Shown: in pieces, positions 1-10,182 of the stretch
How the letters are laid out: each line of letters opens with the position of its first letter
Position numbering within the stretch: position 1 is the stretch's first letter
NCBI GenBank assembly: GCA_034387635.1
Contig: JAOANU010000006.1
Location: 496,001 to 560,000, forward strand
Reading direction: 5' to 3'
Source: Rhodosporidiobolus odoratus
Lineage: Eukaryota; Basidiomycota; Microbotryomycetes; Sporidiobolales; Sporidiobolaceae
Length of the DNA: 64,000 nt
The notes under the pieces: model-generated
Databases searched by the model: none
Told to the model about the DNA's origin: nothing
Seen by the model: only the letters and a program-made list of their open reading frames with translations
Translations under genes and position numbers: made by a program

Positions 1-727
1 ACAAACACAGGGTTTTCCATTCCTTCTGCTTGGTCACTTTGTTCCATACCAAAGCCTGAAAGCTCCGACTGGGCTGATGCTGTACAGTGATGCGAAACTT
101 GTCCTGGTGACTGTGGTGTATGAGCTTGTTGAGAGTCTCCACCACAGGCGCGAGGACATTGGCAAAGACGATATCGCTGAAGAAGGCAAAGCATGAGCAT
201 GTATCGGCGGACTGCAAGGAGACAGAGCTACCCGACGTCGGCTTCCTGCTCCAGCAACCGCATCTGCTGAGGGTAGAGCTCGATGTCGTGTATCCGCTGG
301 ATGGCCTGTTTGTACTGCTGGAGGAAAGCGGCGGAAAAGATTTTCTGCCATGCAAAAAGGATATGGTTCGCGTTGACGGTGGCGATGGCTTCTCCCGTGT
401 TCCTCGATGCACCGTTGTGAGTGGTACCGAGTGGCGCTTTGAGCTGTTGCTCGAGCATTATCCATGCCTTGCCCTTGGCATATTGCAGTTCTTCCGCTTC
501 CTGCGAAGGTCAGACCGGTCAGCAGCGATCTGACAGGAGGAAGAGTCAGGGCTTACATATCGAGGACCTGTCTTGCCCAGCTCGTTCAGTATCACTTCTG
601 TGCCAGCGCTGCTTGGGAGAGATGGCAGGAGGACTTGGGAGAGATGCTGTCGGGTGGTGGGGAAGAAGCGGCTTCGTGGATTCTGCAGGTAAGGCGTGCG
701 ATCGTCGAAGAAGTCGAGCAGAGCCAT
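1..727 (-). CDS. Hypothetical protein, 3'-truncated by window edge
   Basis: The ATG is at 727. Three exons are visible: 727-557, 500-232 and 176-1. The introns have GTAAGC...CGCAG and GTAGCT...TTCAG borders, and the frame stays open through all three exons to the window edge. The visible part is about 205 residues. It begins MALLDFFDDRTPYLQNP and looks helical and soluble, with no signal peptide or membrane segment. I do not recognise the family and assign no function. The gene diverges from the kinase-like gene at 861, leaving about 130 bp between the two start codons. That spacing suggests a shared promoter. The coding call rests on phase-compatible splicing and sensible composition, not on a known homologue. 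Confidence 0.6.
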
Positions 728-860
728 GCAGGCAACCAGGAGGGTGAGATGTAAGATTAGATTTGGGTCCGCGGAGCGGAGCTGAGGTGGCTTTTGAGCG
801 GAACAACGTCCGCCGTTCCCATTCGTATCGCTAGAGACCCTTACTGCCAGCCTTTAGAGC
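728..860. promoter_or_regulatory. Short divergent promoter region
   Basis: This 133 bp gap separates the starts of the minus-strand unknown gene (727) and the plus-strand kinase-like gene (861). It must hold the 5' ends of both. I see no clear TATA element or other named motif, so the promoter role is inferred from geometry. Confidence 0.45.
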
Positions 861-1978
861 ATGTCTACTACCCGACAACAGCGTGCGCAAGCTGCCGCAC
901 ACCATCTCCGACCCGGTGACATCCTCGCACCTTCCTCCCCCACTATCGACCCTCGAGCAATCACAACCATACCAGGCGACCTCGCACATATCGCACGAGC
1001 CGAGGAACAAGCGTGCTCGGCGTCCACGAACCCACCTCGACCGGTCAACTTACGCTTGCGCAATCTCGTAACCTCCAAAACGGGTTGGCGGTCTCTTCGA
1101 CTCCGGTTGCGAAGGCAGATCTGCGGTGGCAATCCTTCCTGGGCACAGGTCTGGACGGCAACAGCACTGGAGGGAGAAGTGAAACTCGGATCGGTGGTGG
1201 TCAAGTTGCTGGCCGAAGCGCTTTTCCCGGACGATTGGCCAGAAGCAACTTGGCGGAGTGCTGCTGAGTCGGAAGAAGCTGAATTGCGAGCGTACGTATC
1301 TTCGAGTTTTTTCAACACTGCGAGGTCAGCTGATGTGGATCCTTTCTCGCAGCTACGCCGCCTATCAGTCTCTACAAGGACGAGATGTTCCTCATTGCTA
1401 CGGTGGCTTTTCTTTCGCCGTGCCGTGGGGAGACACCGTCACCGGCATTGTCCTAGAAGACCTTGACGAGGTCTCGAGCGACATTTGTGAATACTGCGAA
1501 GAGCGGATAGAGCATGTCCAACTACAAGATCGGAAGGACATCCGTCCTCTGGTAAGTCCACCCATCCCCGCTTTGCCCCCTCCGCTCACACCCAACCGCA
1601 CGACAGGTCACAACAGCATACTCGACCCTTCATCGCCTCCAAGGCCTCGGCGTCGGGGGGTACTACCATCTCGACCCCGGTGACATTCGCATCCTTCACT
1701 CCTCGACTCCTTCTGAAACCCATCTCGTCTTTCTCGACTTTGGCCAGACCCGCCCAGTCGACTACCTCGCAAGGATACACGCCGAGGCAAATGCGAAAGA
1801 GCACCATTACGAGCCATGGCAAGCGGACGATGAGGGCGCGTTGGAGAAGCTGTTGAGACAGGTGCTGGGCAGCGTGGTGGACGAGTGGGTTGAGCTCGAG
1901 GCAGAGGAACGAGGCCTCACGCTCTTCAGCGAGCAGGAGGTAGAGAACGTGCAGTACGTAGAGGACGAGTCGGAATGA
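861..1978 (+). CDS. Protein kinase-like (APH/choline-kinase fold) protein
   Basis: Exons 861-1291, 1353-1551 and 1607-1978 give 333 residues in one frame. The introns are GTACGT...CGCAG and GTAAGT...GACAG. A beta-rich N-lobe with VVVKLLAEALFPDD is followed by YQSLQGRDVPHCYGGF, then VLEDLDE. These are hallmarks of the fungal kinase-like proteins in which 'LQG..VP..YG' precedes a hinge. The C-lobe has YYHLDPGDIRIL at the catalytic-loop position and LVFLDFGQT at the DFG position. The metal-binding Asn expected after the catalytic Asp is not obvious (Asp in its place), so activity is uncertain and it may be a pseudokinase. Substrate and pathway are unknown. The tail is acidic. Confidence 0.72.
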
Positions 1979-2278
1979 GATAAAACAGCATAAAGCAGAA
2001 CCGACCCATTGTCCCGCAACGGGCAAGCGAGAACGCCTCGCTTTCTCGCTCTTGTATATGAGCAAAGGCGAGGTAGATTTGCAAGCAAGCGAGAGGGGAA
2101 TGGGGTGGGTATGTCAACAGAACAAAGCGCCGACGCTCGCGACTTTTGGGTTCCGACTACAACGACTGAAGCGGATCATGCGAAGAGAGTCAACAGAGGA
2201 GAGAATGACAAAGAAACGAAGAGGAGACACGCGAACGACGACTTCTACCAGCAATCGATAGGCTGACCTAACGAGCCC
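1979..2278. other. Convergent intergenic region
   Basis: These 300 bp lie between two convergent gene ends. They hold the 3' ends of the kinase-like gene and of the repeat-rich F-box gene. I see no conserved coding frame, RNA gene or repeat. Confidence 0.4.
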
Positions 2279-5200
2279 TTAATTCCTCCCTCCGCCAGCC
2301 CTCCTCGCCGCCCCTCCAACTCCTCCAGCAGCTCCAGGTGCGGCGCCTGCACCGCCTCCCATGACGACTGGAACGAGAGGAATTCCTCCGCCCATGAGAC
2401 CTCCGAGCCCGCCGAGGCCACCCAGAGGGACCGCGCCGCCGAAACCTCCCAGAGGGACCGCACCGCCGAATCCACCGCCGGCGTCGCCGGACTGCGAAGT
2501 TCGCAGTAGGCAGAGTCAGCGAAGAGAAGCGAAGAGCATGATAAAGGGAACAAGGGAACGAAACGCACGAGATGGAGACAGCAAGCCCTGAGCCCCACTG
2601 CGTCCTCGAGATCAGCGAGGTCTTCCGTGCTGTAATTGAGGTCGTCGTGCTGCGGAGGATACGCTTAGCGTGAGTAGTGGTTCCTGCATGTGAGCCCGAA
2701 TGATAGGGCGTACATTGATAGACATGCAAGTCAAACCCCTGGCAACCTTCGTCTGGAAGCTCTTGGAGACGCGAGCACCACTGCGAGTAACGCGAAAGGC
2801 AGTCAGCAAGACAGAAGAGGATATCATAGAGAACCTGGACAGACTCGGCATTGACAACCTGCTTCGTGCGAGTGACGGTCTTACGCAGCAACTTGGCAAG
2901 CGCGGCGGGCTGAATAGCGGGGCAGTGGCCGAAAGTGAGTCTGTAGCAGCGGCAGTAACGCGTATCAGTGTCTTAGGCGAACGGCAGAGAACCTAAGCAG
3001 AGACAAGCGCACTTGGTAAGCGAAGGCGGGAAGAAGCTGAAGATGCTGGTCGAAGCGTGAGGACCATCGAAGCGAAGCTCCTTGAGGGCGGGGAGGTACG
3101 GCATGATGGCGTCTAGGACGTAATGATAATCGGCGATCTTTCTAAGCGTCGCGTAGTCAGGTTTGCCAACCTTGTAGTCCTTCGACTTGACAGGGAAGGG
3201 CTGTGGGAGCGGAAACAATCAGTGCCAGGCGTTTCGTAGAAAGACCGTGAGCAAGTGTGGCGAACAGGCCAGCTGCAGAGAGAGCGGTGGAAAGGGGGAG
3301 AAGACAACCGTCCCGTACTTTCTTCGGCACGCCGTTTCCCGGTCGAGGTGCAGTGTGCCAGATCGGTGGTAGGACAAGTACCAGGCTCGTCAACTTCGCA
3401 CCGAAAGTGAGCAAGGTCGACGCAAGGCCCTGGCGATCGTAATCGAGACTCGGGCGAGAGAGGGTAAACTCGATCAAGGTTTCTTTAGACTGCGGGAAAA
3501 ACGCAGGTCAGCGGAAGAAGGCGCTAGCATCGTGACTGGAGAGGGATGGAAGGTATGCTTACGTCCTTGAGCACCTCTTCCAACTCGTTCGCGTCAGCTT
3601 CGAGATTAAACAACTCGATCTTCTTCAACCCCTTCCTCTTCTTTTTCTCTTCCTCAATCAGCTTCTTCTCCTCTTCTTCAAGGTAGTCGGAGTCATCTTC
3701 TTCCTGCGCCTCTTCCCACATGTCGTCGAGCTCCCACTCTGGGCCCATTTCGCCGCTTTTGAGACCCTGAATCGTCAGGTTTTCGAGGTCGTACCAAGTG
3801 TGACGGAGAAGAGAGACGACGCGAGGGACGGTGACGAGGAAGGGCTTGTGAGGGTCGGTTGAGGAGGTCAAGTCGACAGACTTGAGGCAATTCAGGGTTT
3901 CGAGGGCGGCGAGGAAAGGTTTGCTGCAAGACAGGCCACAAGATTAGACTGGGTCGAGCACGACAGAGGCAGATAAGGACGTACGTAGCGCTCTTCAACA
4001 GCATGGGCCTGACCGTCAGACTCTCCAAGTGCTTGCTCGATGCCTTGATCAGATCAATATAGATCTGTGCGCCTCCCCTGCCCAGACTCGCATCTCCCTC
4101 TGCATCAATCGACAACGTCCGGACAGCCTCCCCGAGCATGTTCTTGCGCCTGGCCTCCTCTCCCTCTCCAGCTTCGCCCTCGTCCCCAGGAAGGTACCCT
4201 GCCGACTCCTCCGCTTCGAGTGCACGAAGTAGGAGCGACGCCTGGAACGGAGACATGCAGTGGATGCGCCTGTAGAGGATCTTGCGAGAGGCGTGAAGGA
4301 AGGCACGGTTGATGTAGAGGAGGGGAAGAAGGGGGTCGGTAGGCAAGCCGTCCGGATAGATGCGTTGGGGCGCGTCTGAATCATCCGAGTCGTAGTCGAG
4401 GTCTTCGTCGTAACCATCCTCGTCCTCATCCTCGTATTCTTCTCCTTCCTCGTCTGCATCTGCGCCTCCGTCCGAACCTCCCGTGTCTTCCCACTCGCCG
4501 TCGCTACCCGCAGCAGCAACAGCGGCAGCGGAAGGCATGAAGCCAGGAAGTCCAACATCGGTGCAGCGTGGTAGGTCTGGAGCACTGCGAGTTGGCGCTG
4601 ACGCTGTGGGAACAGCAGGAGGGGCCGAGGCAGTCGGAGCCGGAGCGTTGATCGACTCGAGAGGCGGCATGTCGTCGTCCGAAGACTTTCCCGCTGAACG
4701 AGTCGGAGCGGCAGAAGTCGATGGTAGAGGGGTAGTCGCGGTGGGCGGCGAGGTGAACGAGAAAGCATAGTCGCGGGGAAGGGTCGAGTTACTCGAGGGG
4801 GCGGTCGAAGCGGCACGGGCGGTACTGGATCCGGCAGCTGTCGCGAAAGCTACAGTACGTCGAAGAGCACGTCAGCGTCACGTATGGGAAGGACAAGGCG
4901 GAGGGCGACGTACGAGACAGAGCGGGCATCTTGGCAGCAATTTCCGCAGACTTCTTGGCAAAGTAAGGCGAGACAAAAGTAAACGTGAAAGGTGCATCGG
5001 GGATAGCTGCAACATGACGCAGAAGCGAAGGTATTGGCCAGGTTCAGAGTTGTGATAGTGAGGGTAGAGCGAGATGAAGACAGAAGACGCACGCTCCAAC
5101 TCGGGCATATCCTCATCCGTCTCATCCGCCAACTTCCTCGCCGCACTCATGACCATCTTCCCCTTACCCCTCACCAACTTTGGCGCGTCCGACTTCTTCG

Positions 5201-7667
5201 CTCCTGCGGTCGCATTGACGTCTTCCAACTCGGGCATTGAATCATTGTCCTCTTCCTGCTGCACCACCGCTGGTTTCTTCTGCTTCTGCTTCGTCGAACC
5301 GTTCGAGGCGGAGCCAGAGGCGGGCTTCTTCCCCTCGACCTTCGCGTTCGCAGTTGACTTGGGCGTCTTGTCGTTGATGTTCTCCAGCTCCGGCATCGAG
5401 TCGTCGTCGTCCTCCTCCTTCTTGATCACCGAAGCCTTCTTGCCCTTCTCACCATCCTTCTTTCTTCCCTGCGCCCTCGCCTTGGCACCAACATCCTCCA
5501 ACTCCGGCATCGAATCCTCATCCTCATCTTGCATCCCCCAGCTATTAGCCAGGACAGGCTGCGGGGTTCCGGGGGTCGGTCGAGCAGGGGTAGACGAGGA
5601 GGAAGAGGAAGAAGGCCCGAAGGAAAACCCGTTTCCAGGCTTCTGTTTCTTCGCCGCAGCCGCCACCTTGGCGGAAGAAGGAGCAGCCGAAAGAGTCGAA
5701 GAGGTTTTGGCTTTCTTTGCAGCTGGTTTCGAGGAGATGGATTCGAGGGGAGGCATAGACGAGTCCGAGTCCTCCTCCTCCTCCTCACTCTCCACCACGA
5801 CCGGCTTCTTCGCAGAGGAGGAAGACGACGGGCCAAACGAGAACCCGTTCGATTTGGCGGTAGTCTTCGCCTTCTTCTCCTCACCCTTCACCAGGGTAGC
5901 AGCAGACGGAGACGGAGCGATAGACTCGAGCGAGGGGATGTCCTCAAAGTCGGGATCGGGAGCGGGGGCTTTACCCTTGCCCTTTCCTCCTTTGTCTGCC
6001 TCTTTGACTGGAGCTTTGCCCTTGCCCTTCCCACTCGTGCTCGACGATGTGGGGACAGGGTTGATCGACTCGAGGGGTGGCATGTCGTCCTCATCGCTCG
6101 TAGCCGCGAGGGGTGTGGCTCCAACCTCGAACGACGAAGACGAAGGGCCAAAGGAGAAACCGTTGAATTTGGGCTTCGGGGTTGATTGCTTGGTCGAGGT
6201 AGGGGCTGTGGAAGGGGAGGGAGCGTTGATAGACTCGAGAGGGGGCATGTCATCGTCGTCGCTTGACGGAACGGGCGGGGCGGAGGACGAGGCGGCTTTG
6301 GAGGATGAGGAAGCGGATGGGCCGAAGGAGAAGCCAGTCGATTTAGACTTGGGCTTGGACTCGGGCTGAGCTGGGGGTGTCGAATCGTATCTCACTGGAG
6401 TAGAAGCAGGGATGGCTGCGCGGAGCGATAAGAAGGTTAGATGGGCACTGCATATAGTTCCGAAGTTCGGATGGAAAGAAAGGGACGTACACTCGAGCGG
6501 CGGCATGTCGTCATCACTATTTTGAGCAGTGGCAGCTCGAGGAGTTGCCGCAGCATTGGCGGTCCTAGCCGTCGGAGTCCTACTCCCGCTGCGGCTTCTC
6601 TCGGATGCCGCCCCGGCAACGCTACGCAGGGGGTTGGTAAAGGCAGAGAGGAACGACGCGATCCCGCCCGTTCTCGGAGCCGGAGCCGACGCCTCCGAGG
6701 CTGCCGGTGTCGTAGAAGTATTGGAAGCTGGTAAGGGCGCCGACGGGAGAATGGGCGAGGTGGAGATGGGTTCGAGGGGAGGAAGGTCGTCCGAGTCTAC
6801 ATCCGAGTCTGCCTCCCTCTGTGGACCGAGAGCCGGGGGCGAGCCAGGATCTGAGGCCGCGCTCGAAGAAGGTGCGGTGAGAACGGGAGGAGCGGCTGCG
6901 GAGGGAGATGGGGTCGAGGAAGACCCCCCGAGACCGAAGAAGTTGAAGGGATTACGGGATGTGGACGGGGCTGGGGTCGTAGCAGAGGTCGAGCCGGCCG
7001 AAGGTGCAGAAGAAGACGGCGGTACGGCCGTCGAGGTGGAAGTGGAGGCACCAGTGGCAGGGGCAGGAGCGCGGGCAGGTGCGGTAACGGCTGTGAAAAG
7101 AAAGTTCTTTAGTCTACTTTGCGTTCAGGGTTGCTCGAACGCAGGGTAGAAGAGCAGCTCACGCTCGAGTGGTGGCATATCGCTGTCGTCCTCCGTTTCT
7201 GTGTCCGTATGGCTATCCGACATCCGTCCCGGTTGACCGCCGAAGGTGAAAGCGGGCGCGTTCGGATTGAGTGGTCGACCTGCTCCCGCCGCACCTCCGC
7301 CCGCCGCACCTCCGCCCGCCGTACCTCCTCCAGCAGCGTTACCTCCCGCTCCGTTCCTGCCAGCCGGATTGCCCAGTCCACCAAACAAGCCTGCCCAATT
7401 TCCTCCCGCGCCGGGAGGGTTTGCACCTGGCGCAGCTCCAGCTCCAGCTGCCCCCCCTCCACCGAACAGACCGCCGAAGAGTGCCCCCAGAGCATCGGCA
7501 GGGTTCATTCCTCCGATTCCGTCATCGTCGAGATCCTGTCCTGGAAGGCCTCGGAGGCCGCCGAGGCCAGGGAAATGAGCGTGGGCAGCTTGATGTTCTA
7601 CTTCTTCTACGATGAGGGCGATTACTTCGTATGGGAGGTCATTGATGGTGGTTTTGCGCTTGACCAT
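2279..7667 (-). CDS. Giant F-box/LRR-like protein with MPPLE and FSFGP repeat array
   Basis: I model 12 exons: 7667-7163, 7090-6491, 6415-5093, 5006-4914, 4849-3985, 3923-3563, 3489-3319, 3200-3013, 2940-2845, 2780-2714, 2649-2569 and 2491-2279. They total 4563 nt (1520 residues). The 2844 donor (GTCTGT) is the weakest. The N-terminus (residues ~8-32, INDLPYEVIALIVEEVE) looks like the first F-box helix. The rest of an F-box (LLPLLYINRAFLHASRKILY) appears only near residue ~1010. Between them lie a Gly/Ala-rich stretch and about 12 acidic motifs of the form (D/E/S)-M-P-P/E-L-E, alternating with GFSFGPSSS-type motifs. Leucine-rich segments follow (LKELRFDG, LESLTV, LENLTI), then an acidic coiled coil and a Gly-rich tail. 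F-box proteins usually recruit substrates to SCF ubiquitin ligases; that role is inferred. No named orthologue is recognised. Confidence 0.72.
4656..7178 (-). repeat. Array of about 12 degenerate MPPLE/MPELE protein repeats
   Basis: Reading the minus strand, copies of an acidic-M-P-(P/E)-L-E motif sit near 7164-7178, 6772-6786 (LPPLE), 6491-6506, 6234-6249, 6067-6082, 5922-5939 (IPSLE), 5741-5755, 5496-5510, 5382-5396, 5222-5238, 5093-5110 and 4656-4671. GFSFGP copies sit near 6320, 6150, 5840 and 5620. Relatives (FTFGG, FNFFGL, FTFVSPYF, FSFTSP) lie outside these. Spacing is irregular and the linkers are Ser/Pro/Lys-rich. At the DNA level the copies have diverged, so this is an old array held by selection on the short motif and not a fresh tandem duplication. 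Confidence 0.8.
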
Positions 7668-8071
7668 GGCTTGTTGAGGAAGGAGAAGAGGAATGTAAGA
7701 GCAGGGAGAGACGGAAGAGGAGGTCGCGAGGTGGAGGTGAGACTCAGAGTGTCGACCGCGTGCTGTGTAGCGACCTGTTGCCTGAGATACTGGTACTGAC
7801 TGGTGGTGTGGTTGCTGTGCGCGCACTCCAAGCCCCAGATCCGAGTGACAAGAGAAGAAAGAAAGTAAGCGAAGCAGGAACTACTGAGGTTGACATCGAC
7901 GCAACACGCTCAAACTGTCACACAGACATACTATTTACTGTTTGCCCCGTTCGTATAACCGCATCACGTACACCCGAGCGACCAGCGACTGCCCCTCAAC
8001 GTCGCCTGACCCTTTTCCCATTTTCTTTCTCTTCCTCGAAACCCTTGCGGCTACCAATCCCGCTGCCAGCC
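7668..8071. promoter_or_regulatory. Divergent promoter between F-box gene and TRM44
   Basis: These 404 bp separate two outward-facing start codons. They contain pyrimidine-rich stretches close to both starts (for example 8005-8040 before the TRM44 ATG), common in yeast promoters. No specific binding site is identified. Confidence 0.4.
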
Positions 8072-10047
8072 ATGCCGCCACAAGGGCCTACACCAACACC
8101 TCTCGCACCCGATGCACCTCATCCACTTCCTCGACTGCCCTCTCCCTCGCCGACTCCCCTCGACTGGATTCCTGTCCTCTCCCTCCCCGTCCACTTCTCC
8201 CTCGACCACTTTCACCAGGGCCTGATCGAACTCGTACTCAAGCCGGAACTGTCCTCGTCCACCATCCTCAGGGCCGACATTCTCGCGGACGATGACTATG
8301 TTGACGGAAACCATGGCCAAGAGGGAAAAGAAAATCAACCGACGCCGGCGGTCGATCTGGATGGCTTCGACTGCGTCAGGCGCGTCCGACGACGCATCCT
8401 ACCCAATCGACCCCAGTTCGACAAGCCCTTGGACCAGGAGTGCTTGTTCTATGAGCGGCCTTTGCCTTCTCAACCCTCGTCTTCTACCTCCGTTGCCCGA
8501 GGAGAAGGCTCGCGAGAAGGCCTCCTACTCCTCCTTCCAGACCACGAACAGCTTCGACGAGACGACCCCGAGGGCAGCGGCAAGCTGCCCTACTATCACC
8601 CGCAAGTCTGGGCGCTCGCGTTCCGGTTTTTCCCTCGTTCGCAATCACCTTCTTCTGCATCACCCGCTTCAGCCTCGCTGCGAATCGACCTCGTCCCTCT
8701 CCCTTCAGATTCTTTGTCTGTTCCCTCGCCAGGACCCACCTCGCTTGCCCAGTCGGACCGACTATACCGCACGTCTCTTGCGCTCGTCAAGTTCGCGGCC
8801 AAGTTGTGCGCGGGCAAGGCGGACGGTTGGCAAAAGCGGATCCACCACGATCTGCTGGTAGGCAAAGAGGAAGTGCAAGATCTATACCAAGCGCTGAAAG
8901 ACAAGTACAAGTACGTCTCGTCTTGCCCACTCTTCCACTTCGTTCGCACTCCTCTGACTGGCCGCCGAGAACGCCCTGCAACAGAACTGACCTCTCTCGC
9001 CTGTCTCTCCTTCCGTCGTCCGACTCTCCCCGAATCACCTTCAGGTGGCTCCTCTCGGAATGGAAAGAAGGAACCGACCCCGAAAAGCATGTTTTCGAGG
9101 ATGTGGCGATTGCGGCGTGGCTAATCTGCTTGTGGCGGGACATGTACCGTGAGACAGGAGGGAGACCACCTGGGGGCTTTGTCGATATCGGGTGCGGGAA
9201 TGGGTTGCTGTGCGTTGATCTCCCTTACCTTGTCTCGCCGCGAATCGAAAACTAACCTCTCTAGGACCCTCGTTCACCAAACAGAGTCTACCTCCTTGCC
9301 TCGGAAGGCTTCACCGGCTTCGGCTTCGACCTTCGCGCCCGAAAATCCTGGTCCTCCTACTCCCCTCGACCCGACCTACGTACGACCTCCCTAAACCCCC
9401 TTACCCTCCTCTCCTCCTCCCCCTTCCTCTGCTCCACCGCTCCAGCATCCGATTCGACAGAACCCTGGCCTTTCCCTCCCGACTCCTTCTTAATCGGTAA
9501 TCACGCCGACGAAATGACCCCTTGGATACCTTTCCTCGCTGCCGCTACTCCAGGCTCAAAGACCGCATTCCTCAACATCCCTTGTTGTTTGCACGAACTC
9601 ACCGGTCGATTCGAACGACAAACTTACTCGATCCCTCCAGACTTTCTGTCTTCTCTCCCTTGCCCACCAACCCCAACAACACGAATCTCAGCTCAAGCCG
9701 AAGGAGCATCAAGCGAACCACCCCACACCCATCCTCTTCTCCAACCTTTCTACGCCCCCTCCCCCGCCGAATTAACCAGCGGAGGTCGATACATAGCCTA
9801 CCAACTATACCTAGCCCACTTGACCCTCGTCTGCGGCTTCATTCCCGAACGAGAAGCGTTGAGAATTCCTTCGACAAAGAATTTTGGTATGGTTGGTCGG
9901 AAGAGGGTTGAGCAAGGAGAAGACGGAACACGAGAGGAAGGCTTAGGGGGGGAGGTTAGGGAGAGGATTAGGGAGGTGCTTGGAGAGGTTGGGAGGAAGG
10001 GGGAGTGGAGGGCTAGGAAGCCGGAGGGGAAGGCGGGGGGGCATTAG
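8072..10047 (+). CDS. TRM44: tRNA(Ser) Um44 2'-O-methyltransferase Trm44
   Basis: Exons 8072-8910, 9045-9209 and 9285-10047 give 588 residues. The product should 2'-O-methylate U44 of tRNA-Ser in the cytoplasm, using S-adenosylmethionine. The family signature is clear. [18 protein letters not shown] is followed by a Rossmann motif [10 protein letters not shown], then [17 protein letters not shown] across the second intron. [11 protein letters not shown] and [12 protein letters not shown] follow, then a C-terminal helix. The second acceptor was placed at 9284 because only that choice joins NGLL directly to VYLLASEGF, as in the family. The N-terminal ~90 residues are Pro-rich and probably disordered. 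An open frame extends upstream to 7760, but the ATG at 8072 begins the compact protein. Confidence 0.88.
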
Positions 10048-10182
10048 ACAATCACGCATACTAGAGAGAGGCCAAATTGCGATCTTGTCCCTTCGACACT
10101 GCTGTTCCTGAAGAAAGACCGGAAAAGGCTGAAAGAACAGAAGAACAGCGGGAATCTTTTTTTTCTTTGCTTTTTCAACGTA

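Noticed and set aside
5074..6369. Plus-strand 431-codon open frame
   Set aside because: It is the antisense of the Ser/Glu-rich repeat exon of the F-box gene. Its SSSSS and GPKE runs mirror the repeats.
7245..7578. Plus-strand Pro/Ala-rich frames
   Set aside because: These are the complement of the Gly/Ala-rich N-terminal region of the F-box protein.
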